Shown here in pieces: positions 18,918 through 26,191 of a stretch of DNA of 36,101 nucleotides. The first letter of the stretch is position 1. Each line of letters starts with the position of its first letter. The notes beneath the pieces are model-generated. The model was not told the origin of the DNA. It saw only the letters and a list, made by a program, of their open reading frames with translations, and made no database searches. Origin of the DNA: Magnetococcales bacterium (GTDB taxonomy: Bacteria; Pseudomonadota; Magnetococcia; Magnetococcales; JADFYX01); assembly GCA_015231305.1 (NCBI GenBank), contig JADGBW010000023.1, positions 1-36,101 on the forward strand, written 5' to 3'. The position numbers and the translations under genes are program-made.

Positions 18918-19313
18918 ATGAAAATTTTAATCGTAGACGATGTATTTGAAAACCGTAAATTATTGCAAGATTTATTAGTAGATAAAGGCCAGTGTGAATT
19001 AGTATCTAACGGGCAAGATGCTCTTGATCTTTTTGAAGCAGCTATTGAAGATGGTACTTGCTATGATTTAGTTTTGTTAGATATCATGATGCCTGGCCTA
19101 GATGGGCAGGATGTACTTAAAATTATGCGCTCAACTGAGAGCGAGCAAGGTATTGATGCTAAAGATGAAGCAGTTATCATTATGGTTACTGCAGTCAACG
19201 CACCAAGGCATGTGCTAGATGCCTTTTTTCAAGGTGGTTGTACAGACTATATTGCAAAACCGATATCCCGTGATGCACTATTTGATAAACTCCAAGAGTA
19301 TAAACTGCTGTAA
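18918..19313 (+). CDS. Single-domain response regulator
   Basis: The 131-residue receiver has D7-D8, phospho-acceptor Asp55 (LLDIMMP), a Thr in MVTAVN and Lys-Pro in IAKPIS. AGGGAA lies just before the ATG. It follows the hybrid kinase by 36 bases and is the obvious partner. Without a DNA-binding or enzymatic domain its output must be a protein contact. It differs from the two CheY proteins by having LDIMMP instead of DWNMP. Confidence 0.88.
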   Translation: MKILIVDDVFENRKLLQDLLVDKGQCELVSNGQDALDLFEAAIEDGTCYDLVLLDIMMPGLDGQDVLKIMRSTESEQGIDAKDEAVIIMVTAVNAPRHVLDAFFQGGCTDYIAKPISRDALFDKLQEYKLL

Positions 19314-19465
19314 TACAATTTTTTACAAATACTTATTGTTCTTTTAAACATACAAGCAAACCAAAAAACAACATAAACGTTTATTAAGCTCACCTAACCT
19401 TATGTGGCTAACTCTAAATTATTGTAAAAATGCAAATAAAACCTAATAAGAATGGATAGAAAATA

Positions 19466-19726
19466 GTGGCTGATATTGAAAGTGCAAAACAAAAAATCCG
19501 TGTTGAGATACAACGACTAGCCGCCGCCTCAAACAATGACGCTTCTGCTATAAAAGACGACGACATAATACCTGTTTTAGGGCTGTTGGACTCCATGGAT
19601 CTGTTAAAATTAATATCGTGGTATGAAAAAACATTTAGCCTTACTATCCCCGAAGATGAAATTACAATAGACAACTTTGGAACCATTAATGCAATGGCTG
19701 AATACGCTATTAAAGAGGGTAAATAA
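19466..19726 (+). CDS. Acyl carrier protein
   Basis: This 86-residue protein has the four-helix carrier layout with the phosphopantetheine attachment serine at Ser43 in GLLDSMDLLKL. The start is a GTG; an in-frame TAG lies three codons upstream and no ATG is available, so GTG is the only reasonable choice, although the ribosome-binding site is poor. It heads the biosynthetic genes that follow, but a 359-base gap with a REP-like hairpin separates it from the radical SAM gene. It is one of three carrier proteins in the window. Confidence 0.8.
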   Translation: MADIESAKQKIRVEIQRLAAASNNDASAIKDDDIIPVLGLLDSMDLLKLISWYEKTFSLTIPEDEITIDNFGTINAMAEYAIKEGK

Positions 19727-19732
19727 GTGTGT

Positions 19733-19752
19733 GTCATAAGCACTTTTATGAC
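19733..19752 (+). terminator. Weak hairpin after the carrier-protein gene
   Basis: GTCATAA (19733-19739) and TTATGAC (19746-19752) form a perfect 7-bp, AT-rich stem with a six-base loop, beginning 6 bases after the stop. It is followed by GTTT, not a strong T-run. It may terminate weakly or protect the message end. Confidence 0.3.
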
Positions 19753-19921
19753 GTTTAAACCCTAACAAACAAGATAAAGGCCCAAATTTCCTAGAGTTAA
19801 ACCTTAAATGCTTGTATTATAAAAGGCATGGAAGTTGTTTGCATATAACTTGCACAACATCTTGATTAACATTGTATAATGGCTTCACTTAAAAACTGTA
19901 CACAATAAGAAACCATCGTCA

Positions 19922-19986
19922 TTCTCGCGAAGGTGGGAATCTAGGGCAGCAACGTTGAACTCTCTGGATTCCCGCCTTCGCGAGAA
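19922..19986 (+). repeat. REP-like inverted repeat (20-bp arms)
   Basis: The left arm (19922-19941) and right arm (19967-19986) are 20 bases each and complementary except for one T/C difference that is a G-U pair in RNA. Three more bases on each side can pair, counting one wobble. The arms (TTCTCGCGAAGGTGGGAATC) match the general pattern CATTCCCGCGAA...GCGGGAATCC of widespread intergenic repeats in proteobacteria. Its higher GC content than the surroundings stands out. Such elements can stabilise or end transcripts and usually occur in many copies per genome. Confidence 0.75.
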
Positions 19987-20071
19987 AGAAAATAATGTTG
20001 GTTGTAGAGTGTCTGTTACGATTTGAAATCACTATAAATCAGAAATGTTGATCATTAGATATATTTCCACT

Positions 20072-20077
20072 AAGGAG
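20072..20077 (+). promoter_or_regulatory. Strong ribosome-binding site that points to an ATT start codon
   Basis: AAGGAG lies 8 bases before an ATT codon at 20086, which is ideal spacing. An in-frame TAA is at 20071-20073. No ATG, GTG or TTG occurs in frame until the GTG at 20116, which is 38 bases from this site and too far to be served by it. Confidence 0.65.
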
Positions 20078-20085
20078 ATTTTAAA

Positions 20086-21597
20086 ATTAATATTAAACGT
20101 ATTCTTCTAATTGATGTGGAATTAGATAAAGGTGGTGAAGGACATGGGCAACTTCAAGGGAGGTGGACTCATCATCCTTTGGCCTTAATGTATCTTGCCA
20201 GTGCTGCTAGAGAACGCTTTGTTGATATTGAGTTTCGAATTTTACACACCGCCACATGTGATGACTTTCCCACTGAAGTTACAGCTGTACTAGATACATT
20301 CCAACCAGATGTTGTGGGCCTTCGTTCGCTTTCTATATTTCAAGAACAGTTTAAACAGACAGCCAATTTAATCCGTGAGCGTCTTGCTGATGTAACTTTG
20401 ATAGGTGGAGGACCATATTCTTCCGGATCTTATAAACAAATATTAGAAAATAAACTTGTTGATATAGTGGTGATAAACGAAGGGGAAGAGACATTCACCA
20501 ATTTAATTGCAGAACTTAAACAAGAGACACCTTCTATTACAAACCTTGCAGGAATTGCAATATTAGATGCTGAAGGCAAGTGTCTAAAAAATCCTGATGC
20601 TATGCCCATTACTGATTTAGACAGCCTTCCTTTTCCTGCATATGACCTTATAAACCCTAAAGATTACGAAGGTTTATCAAACCAGTCTTTTCAAAGTGCA
20701 TCAAAAAGTGCTTTTATATATTCCACTCGTGGCTGTCCATACCGCTGTTTTTATTGCAGTGCTGCCCTTACTAAAAAAGTACGTAAAAGATCTCCCGAAA
20801 ATGTTGTTCTTGAAATGGAGAAGCACTACTATGAACGTGGTGTGCGTGACTTTGTCTTTGTTGACGATATTTTTAATGTACCTATCTCCGCTAGTAAAAA
20901 AACGTTAAGCCTGATTGCCCATAGACTTCCTGATGTTAAACTAAATTTTTCTAACGGCTTACGTGCAGATCAAATAGATGAAGAATTTCTTGATCTTCTT
21001 CAAGAAGTTGGAGCTTGCCATATTTCTCTTGCTGTGGAAACAGCAGTACCTAGACTGCAAAAAATGATTGGGAAATTTCTCAATTTAGACAAAACGCACG
21101 ATGTCATACAAGAAGCAACCCAGCGGTTTGTGGTCTGTTGTTATTTTATGGTTGGCTTCCCTACTGAAACGTTTGATGAGGCACTCTCTACTGTTCGTTA
21201 TGCACAAGCGTTTCCATCTCTTGCTCATCCAGTTTTAAGTATTGTTCGTATTTATCAAGGAACCCCACTATTTGACTTTTTAGAGCCAACCGAAGAACAG
21301 CTTGCAAAACTAGATAAACAAGCTTCATCAGCTCTGCAACCTAGTCTCTGGGGTGAAATTCCATTTTATGGTGATCTATTTCCTGATGACAAAGTACCTC
21401 TTTCTGGCAAAATGATGAATGAAATACGTGTTGATTGGTCACGAAATGTTATTTTAAATGAAGAGAGAATCCACAACTCCCATAAAATATTAGAGAAACA
21501 TTACGATAAAGAGCAAAGACTCTCTTTTTATAGGAATTTCTTTGATCAACCACATTACTCAAATGAGCAACTAGAACTCTTCTTACGCTTGAAATAA
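20086..21597 (+). CDS. B12-binding-domain radical SAM enzyme (apparent ATT start)
   Basis: The protein, about 503 residues from ATT 20086, has an N-terminal cobalamin-binding-type domain (opening strand KRILLIDVEL, then VVGLRSLS and IGGGPYSSGSY) followed by a radical SAM core with the iron-sulfur motif CPYRCFYC (Cys217, 221, 224). This family carries out radical methylations and other difficult modifications; the substrate is unknown. Starting at GTG 20116 would delete the first beta strand, whereas ATT 20086 has an ideal AAGGAG. The next reading frame overlaps its stop (TAATG). The neighbours (carrier protein, methyltransferase/PIG-L fusion, GNAT) point to modification of an acyl or sugar compound. 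Confidence 0.88.
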   Translation: MNIKRILLIDVELDKGGEGHGQLQGRWTHHPLALMYLASAARERFVDIEFRILHTATCDDFPTEVTAVLDTFQPDVVGLRSLSIFQEQFKQTANLIRERLADVTLIGGGPYSSGSYKQILENKLVDIVVINEGEETFTNLIAELKQETPSITNLAGIAILDAEGKCLKNPDAMPITDLDSLPFPAYDLINPKDYEGLSNQSFQSASKSAFIYSTRGCPYRCFYCSAALTKKVRKRSPENVVLEMEKHYYERGVRDFVFVDDIFNVPISASKKTLSLIAHRLPDVKLNFSNGLRADQIDEEFLDLLQEVGACHISLAVETAVPRLQKMIGKFLNLDKTHDVIQEATQRFVVCCYFMVGFPTETFDEALSTVRYAQAFPSLAHPVLSIVRIYQGTPLFDFLEPTEEQLAKLDKQASSALQPSLWGEIPFYGDLFPDDKVPLSGKMMNEIRVDWSRNVILNEERIHNSHKILEKHYDKEQRLSFYRNFFDQPHYSNEQLELFLRLK

Positions 21598-21722
21598 TGT
21601 TGATTAAATCCAGAAATCTTAACCTTGAAAATGCAGTTGTCGCCCTCTTCATACCGCCAACTTCAGTATCTAAGGTTAAAGGTGCTCATATATGGTGGCC
21701 TTATTTGGATATTTCAATATAA
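21597..21722 (+). CDS. Possible 41-aa translationally coupled small protein
   Basis: An ATG overlaps the stop of the radical SAM gene (TAATG, 21595-21599) and opens a frame of 41 codons that ends at 21722, inside the ribosome-binding site (AAGGAG, 21721-21726) of the next gene. It therefore fills the gap exactly. The product starts MLIKSRNLNL, has a hydrophobic stretch (AVVALFIPP) and ends HIWWPYLDISI. I recognise no family. The exact packing suggests a real coupled gene, but a chance frame or the decayed end of a neighbour is possible. Confidence 0.35.
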   Translation: MLIKSRNLNLENAVVALFIPPTSVSKVKGAHIWWPYLDISI

Positions 21723-21731
21723 GGAGAATAG

Positions 21732-23264
21732 ATGCCTGTTTTCCCTCGTCCATATGGTAGCCCTCACTCCAGATCCTTAACCCTAATTAACCTTCTAAAA
21801 GGTCCATTTCACAATATCGCAGAAGGTCGAGTTTTGCTTTTGGGCTGTTCTTTAGGCGCACTACCTCAATACATAAACAACTTAACAAACGTTACTGAAA
21901 TAGTGACAGTTATTGTACCAATTAATAAAACAAAACCAGACATAGACCTTGATTTAAAGGGAATGGATGTTAGAAGTTTTGACCTTATTTTGGTAATGGA
22001 TTATTTTGAAGATATCCATTGGGGGCCATGGAGTTTGCAACTTTTGCAACATATTATAAAACCTGGTGGACATTTGATCTGTACATTTGCTAACCCTCTG
22101 GGAGTTTCCTACTATTTAAGGCGTATAAAAGAAAAACTATTAAGAGCCACCCCAACTCCAGATAGACGCAAGATAACCACACATTTTTATGACTCCTTTC
22201 CCAGCTTTGATAGTATCAACGCTATGTTTATTAAACTTGGATACATTCCCCTTTATCGAGCAACAAGACTCTCTCTTTTTGGAGGTACTTTTTCTTTCTT
22301 TTTTAAACTAATTGAAAAACTAAGTTTGCAGGGCATGAAAATTTGGAGAGATTGGGGACAGCAAGGGGTGTTTGTATGTAGAACACCTAAAGATAGCCAT
22401 GAGGAGTTCCCTCTCGCATTTTCAGACAACTTAGACATGGTAACAGCAAAACATGCAGAACACTTCTTCAGGGAGTATCTACAGCTTAATGAGTGGCTGG
22501 ACACCTTCCCAAGTTTTAAATTAAATACAGAACTTTCTAGACCGCACCAAGTGCAATCTATTACTGAGCCAATTACAAATGCTGATAGTTTCGTACTATC
22601 CCCCCACCCTGATGATGAGCTTATTGGTTGTGGTGGAATGTTGCTGCAACAAATAAAAAAGGGACAACAATGTACTATATTACAGTTAACAGATGGTGGA
22701 GCAGCAGCGGCCTTACATGGGGTTGCAGGTTCTGTACAGAGAACAATACGGTTTGATGAAGCAAAACTTGTTGCCGATAGCATAAAAGCTGAGCTCCACT
22801 GCTGGCCTATTGCTGGCTCCACCCTTGCTTGTACAAATGAGAGTGTGGCTAAATTAAGCTCACTACTGCAAGCACGCCCCTACTCCCACATTTTTGTTCC
22901 ATTTATTAATGACTCCCATCCAGACCACGTTATTGCCAACCATATACTGGCTAAAGCTCTTGCTCAAAACCCAAATATTTTAGCTCCTGGGGCTAATATT
23001 TATTGTTATGAAGTTTGGAGCTTAGCTCCCGCTAATTATATTTGCCCAATTGATGAAGAGATGGAAGAAAAATGCGATTTATTAATGCATTACAGCACCG
23101 GTATGAAAGCTGTTAACTATATTTACCATAGCAAATTAAATGCTGCATATCATGCAACAAAGTTTCAGAATGCTAACAACTATGCCGAAGCATTTTTAAA
23201 ATTAGAGCCCACCGCCTACCAACAATTAGTTGAGGCTCACATCTCTATAGGCGACCTAAACTAA
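21732..23264 (+). CDS. Methyltransferase-like / PIG-L (LmbE) deacetylase fusion
   Basis: The 510-residue protein has two parts. Residues 1-240 resemble a class I methyltransferase (VLLLGCSLGALPQYI as the SAM loop, IIKPGGHLICTFANP later), though the SAM loop is not a perfect GxGxG. Residues 280-510 are a PIG-L/LmbE zinc deacetylase with HPDDE (His292-Glu296) and HPDH (His396, His399) as metal and catalytic residues. PIG-L enzymes remove acetyl groups from N-acetylated sugars. AAGGAG precedes the ATG. The downstream gene starts 3 bases after its stop, so the pair is co-translated. A sugar-modifying role is inferred. Confidence 0.82.
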   Translation: MPVFPRPYGSPHSRSLTLINLLKGPFHNIAEGRVLLLGCSLGALPQYINNLTNVTEIVTVIVPINKTKPDIDLDLKGMDVRSFDLILVMDYFEDIHWGPWSLQLLQHIIKPGGHLICTFANPLGVSYYLRRIKEKLLRATPTPDRRKITTHFYDSFPSFDSINAMFIKLGYIPLYRATRLSLFGGTFSFFFKLIEKLSLQGMKIWRDWGQQGVFVCRTPKDSHEEFPLAFSDNLDMVTAKHAEHFFREYLQLNEWLDTFPSFKLNTELSRPHQVQSITEPITNADSFVLSPHPDDELIGCGGMLLQQIKKGQQCTILQLTDGGAAAALHGVAGSVQRTIRFDEAKLVADSIKAELHCWPIAGSTLACTNESVAKLSSLLQARPYSHIFVPFINDSHPDHVIANHILAKALAQNPNILAPGANIYCYEVWSLAPANYICPIDEEMEEKCDLLMHYSTGMKAVNYIYHSKLNAAYHATKFQNANNYAEAFLKLEPTAYQQLVEAHISIGDLN

Positions 23265-23267
23265 ACC

Positions 23268-24167
23268 ATGAACAATAAAAATAAAAAAGCAATTATATCT
23301 CCTATTAAAGCCGAAGACTTGGCAGATATAGGGCAATTTCTAAATTCCAACTTTAATGCAAGCTGGGGTGTTGACGAGTGGCAAACACTATTTACAAGTG
23401 GCTGGGATTCCTCCCCAATTGATATGGGTCGCATGGCTAAAGTTGGCGATGATATTGTTGGGGTTATTGGTGCACTGTACTCAACAAGAAACATTGCTGG
23501 TTGTAATGAAAATTTTTGCAATATTCACAGCTGGGTAACGTTAGAGTCTCACCGCACATCAAGCTTGCCGCTGTTGATGTCGTTAATTCAAGATAACACT
23601 CGCCATTATACCAACGTAACCGCCAACCAAAAAGCCTACCAAAGTTCCCGTTTTGTGAAATTTAAAGTGTTAGAAACAGCTTTTTCTGCCTTTCCCAACA
23701 TTCCATCTATAACAGGTTTTCTAAAATTTGGCTGTAAAGTATTAAATAACCCACAAACTGTGAAACCAGCTTTAGACCTTATTTTGCCAGGGGTGTACGA
23801 TGACTTTAAACACACAGCAAACCTTACACAATTGCTGTTTCAAAAAGATGGAAAAAGCCTGCACATTGTATATAGAAAATCCACATGGAAAAGTTGGTCA
23901 TGCGCGCAAATAATAAGAGCACACCCTATTGAGCTTTTCCAAAGCTGGCTGCCACTTATAAAAACAAATTTATTTTTAAATAAAATTGCCTACATTACAG
24001 TAGACAGACGTTTTTTAGGAGAGGTAAAACCATGGTTTATGGAGAGCCAAGATTACCCAGTACCTCTAATATATTTAAGCAATAAGCTAGATGCTAAACA
24101 GATAGATAATGGCTACACAGATCGTGTTATTCTTGACAGCATGCTTGCAAGTAAAAATAGCAGTTAA
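23268..24167 (+). CDS. GNAT-like acyltransferase-fold protein
   Basis: The 299-residue protein starts 3 bases after the PIG-L fusion gene. The N-terminal part (IISPIKAEDLADIGQFLNSNF, then VGVIGALYSTR and IHSWVTLESHRTSSLPLLM) has the strand and helix order of a GNAT acyl-CoA transferase domain, but the acyl-CoA pyrophosphate loop is not canonical. The C-terminal half (about 180-299) is not recognised. It may re-acylate the amine made by the PIG-L deacetylase; that is inference from order only. Confidence 0.55.
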   Translation: MNNKNKKAIISPIKAEDLADIGQFLNSNFNASWGVDEWQTLFTSGWDSSPIDMGRMAKVGDDIVGVIGALYSTRNIAGCNENFCNIHSWVTLESHRTSSLPLLMSLIQDNTRHYTNVTANQKAYQSSRFVKFKVLETAFSAFPNIPSITGFLKFGCKVLNNPQTVKPALDLILPGVYDDFKHTANLTQLLFQKDGKSLHIVYRKSTWKSWSCAQIIRAHPIELFQSWLPLIKTNLFLNKIAYITVDRRFLGEVKPWFMESQDYPVPLIYLSNKLDAKQIDNGYTDRVILDSMLASKNSS

Positions 24168-24201
24168 TATGCTAACGATACCTAATACAGGTTAATTTAG
24201 T

Positions 24202-25629
24202 TTAAAATTGAAAATAGATAAAATCGTTAGAAGTGTTACTACGCATTATTAAAATGCCTAAAAACATTATTATTGATGCAAGGATATTTATATAGGTCAA
24301 AAGATAGGTTCTTTCTTGAAAGTAGACCCCTTTTCGTACATGCGCATACAGAGTATGCACCCAAAGAGGTACTGAGAAAAGCAGAGCCTTGGTAAAGAGA
24401 AAAAGAGCCATTTGTCTCTCTTCATAGGAGACTCCAAATGGTGATAAACTATAATATTCTATAATAAGTGACAGCTCTCCACCTCTAAAAATAAGATAGC
24501 CGATGTTAAGTAGAATAAACATAAATAGAATACGGAATGGGCGAACTATTATTGAATTTCTAAACCCACTAGAAACATGCCTTCCACATATGGGGAACAT
24601 AGCAAAAAGTATAAAATGATATAACCCATATAGAACAAAATTCCAGTTTGCACCATGCCACAAACCAATCAAAATAAAGGTGATAAATACACCTAAATTT
24701 TCACTGTATTTTTCGGTCTTATTATTTCGCATTAAATCTACTGTAATTGGTACAAATACATAATCCCTAATCCAAAATGTGAGGGACATATGCCATCGTC
24801 GCCAAAAGTCTGATGGAGATACCGCTAAATATGGGTGGTTGAAGTTGGGCATCAGGTTAAAACCCAAAAATTTTGCTGAACCTCTGGCTATGTCAGTATA
24901 GGCAGAAAAATCTGCAATTACTTGTATGCTAAAAGCAAAAACTCCTGCCCATAAAATGTAAAAACTTGGCTCCTCAAGAGCAAAAACCATGTTGACTATT
25001 ATTGCGACATTATCGGCAATTACCAGCTTTTTAAAAAACCCCCACATTATTAAAAAAATAGCGTCTTGGGTCATCTTTGCCGAGTAGGTGCGTTTTTTTT
25101 CAATTTGTGGCAATAGTGTTTCGGCCCGCTCAATGGGGCCAGCAACAAGTTGAGGGAAAAAGGCAACATATAGGGCAAAATCTAAAAAATCATACCGAGT
25201 TGCAATACGCCCCCTATAGACATCAATGGTGTAGCTTAAGGTCTGGAATGTATAGAATGAAATTCCTACTGGTAGTAAAATTTCTATGGTGTTGGTAAAC
25301 GAAGGCAAGCCTAACGCTGTAAGAAGCAAAATTACATTATCGACAAAAAAGCCATAATATTTAAAAACACCAAGAAGGCCAAGGTTAGTGGTTAAACTTA
25401 TTATTAGAAACAGCTTTTTTCGTTGTTGAAATTTGGCCATTGATATGCCACAAAGATAATCAACAACTGTAGAGGTAAGAATTAAATAGAGAAACCAATG
25501 GTGTATATAGCCATAAAAAAAGTAGCTAGCAGCCAATAAGAATATGTTTTGCGCCTTACGTCCTAAAAACCAATATATTGAAATTATGGTTGTAAAAAAT
25601 ATTACATAATCAAGGCTATGGAAAATCAA
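24202..25629 (-). CDS. MBOAT-family O-acyltransferase (AlgI-like) with C-terminal FIYFQF tail
   Basis: The 475-residue multi-pass membrane protein belongs to the AlgI/PatB/DltB branch of membrane-bound O-acyltransferases, which pass acyl groups across the inner membrane to surface polymers. Key residues are His280 (FWRRWH) and the invariant His325 in GLWHGANW; PVGISFYTFQTLSY and FFPQLVAGPI are also typical. It starts with TTG, supported by GAGG at 25640-25637 seven bases away. The last six residues, FIYFQF, resemble the C-terminal tail of DltX (FIYNEF from memory). A 38-aa microprotein lies just upstream on the same strand. It converges on the GNAT-like gene. Confidence 0.93.
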   Translation of the reverse strand: MIFHSLDYVIFFTTIISIYWFLGRKAQNIFLLAASYFFYGYIHHWFLYLILTSTVVDYLCGISMAKFQQRKKLFLIISLTTNLGLLGVFKYYGFFVDNVILLLTALGLPSFTNTIEILLPVGISFYTFQTLSYTIDVYRGRIATRYDFLDFALYVAFFPQLVAGPIERAETLLPQIEKKRTYSAKMTQDAIFLIMWGFFKKLVIADNVAIIVNMVFALEEPSFYILWAGVFAFSIQVIADFSAYTDIARGSAKFLGFNLMPNFNHPYLAVSPSDFWRRWHMSLTFWIRDYVFVPITVDLMRNNKTEKYSENLGVFITFILIGLWHGANWNFVLYGLYHFILFAMFPICGRHVSSGFRNSIIVRPFRILFMFILLNIGYLIFRGGELSLIIEYYSLSPFGVSYEERQMALFLFTKALLFSVPLWVHTLYAHVRKGVYFQERTYLLTYINILASIIMFLGILIMRSNTSNDFIYFQF

Positions 25630-25698
25630 CTTATCACCTCACCGTAAGTCTTCTCTATTTTTCTTGCTGTTAAAATCTGTCAAGCTCCAAACGAGCTA

Positions 25699-25815
25699 TC
25701 AAAAAATCTTATACACCAAATCAATTGACAAAAACTCTCCAGGCGCAACCCAACACAATAAAACAACTGAAAGGCAGATTGCATAAAATAAAAATAGAAG
25801 TAGACGATTCCACAT
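25699..25815 (-). CDS. 38-aa single-helix microprotein, DltX-like
   Basis: Starting from an ATG complementary to 25813-25815, a 38-codon frame encodes MWNR followed by a membrane helix (about residues 5-24), then VAPGEFLSIDLVYKIF and a TGA stop. The arginine near the N-terminus predicts the C-terminus faces outward. The ending LVYKIF fits the pattern (hydrophobic)2-Y-x-x-F-end that is also seen in the adjacent MBOAT (FIYFQF) and in DltX. DltX is a small helix-plus-tail protein of the D-alanylation pathway whose C-terminus docks in the MBOAT. It lies 69 bases upstream of the MBOAT start. The ribosome-binding site is weak (GGAT). Confidence 0.6.
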   Translation of the reverse strand: MWNRLLLFLFYAICLSVVLLCWVAPGEFLSIDLVYKIF

Positions 25816-26191
25816 TGCCAATATCCAAAATTGTATAAATACCCACAAATAATTTAGGCAGGCTTAGTTTAACACCTATTAAGGGAGATAATAACCCGGA
25901 TAGATTAGTGGATTTAAATCCACCTTATGAAAATAAAGTGTAATTTGCTTTAGATAATCTACGGCCAATAGAAGCGATAGAGACCTTCATATGTGTGGTG
26001 AATATATATAATATATTGTGCATATTGCCCCTATTTGCTAAAATGCTTAGGAAAAATTGGGATTAAAAACAGCTCAATTTTTTATATTCAATACACACTT
26101 TCAACTCTAAATAGTTCCTAACCCTGATATTTTATAAATTACGGATTAGCAAGGCTGTTATAAAAAGCAGCTCTTTTGCAAACAAAAAAAT
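25816..26191. other. 376-base divergent control region between the microprotein/MBOAT pair and the second MBOAT
   Basis: No further gene is visible in this AT-rich stretch. It contains a perfect 16-bp palindrome at 25908-25923 and a run of alternating A and T near 26005-26021. Promoters for both directions should lie here; I could not assign -35/-10 boxes with confidence. Confidence 0.5.
25908..25923. promoter_or_regulatory. Perfect 16-bp palindrome, candidate operator
   Basis: GTGGATTTAAATCCAC reads the same on both strands. It lies in the divergent region, 93 bases upstream of the microprotein start and 269 bases upstream of the + strand MBOAT. Size and symmetry fit a dimeric repressor site. 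No regulator gene is present in the window to pair with it. Confidence 0.4.

Larger units (their letters stand above)
19727..20085 (+). other. 359-base gap between carrier-protein and radical SAM genes
   Basis: No gene is visible here. It holds a short hairpin right after the carrier-protein gene (19733-19752), a REP-like inverted repeat (19922-19986) and the ribosome-binding site of the radical SAM gene (20072-20077). Confidence 0.6.

Noticed and set aside
22253-22822. - strand 189-codon frame opposite the PIG-L fusion
   Set aside because: It overlaps the conserved HPDDE region on the other strand and shows no domain pattern.
24172-24230. Inverted repeat CTAACGAT/ATCGTTAG at the convergent end of the GNAT-like and MBOAT genes
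   Set aside because: The 8-bp arms are 43 bases apart and one lies inside the MBOAT gene; this is easily expected by chance.
26005-26021. Alternating A/T run that looks palindromic
   Set aside because: It is not a perfect palindrome and is what AT-rich DNA gives by chance.
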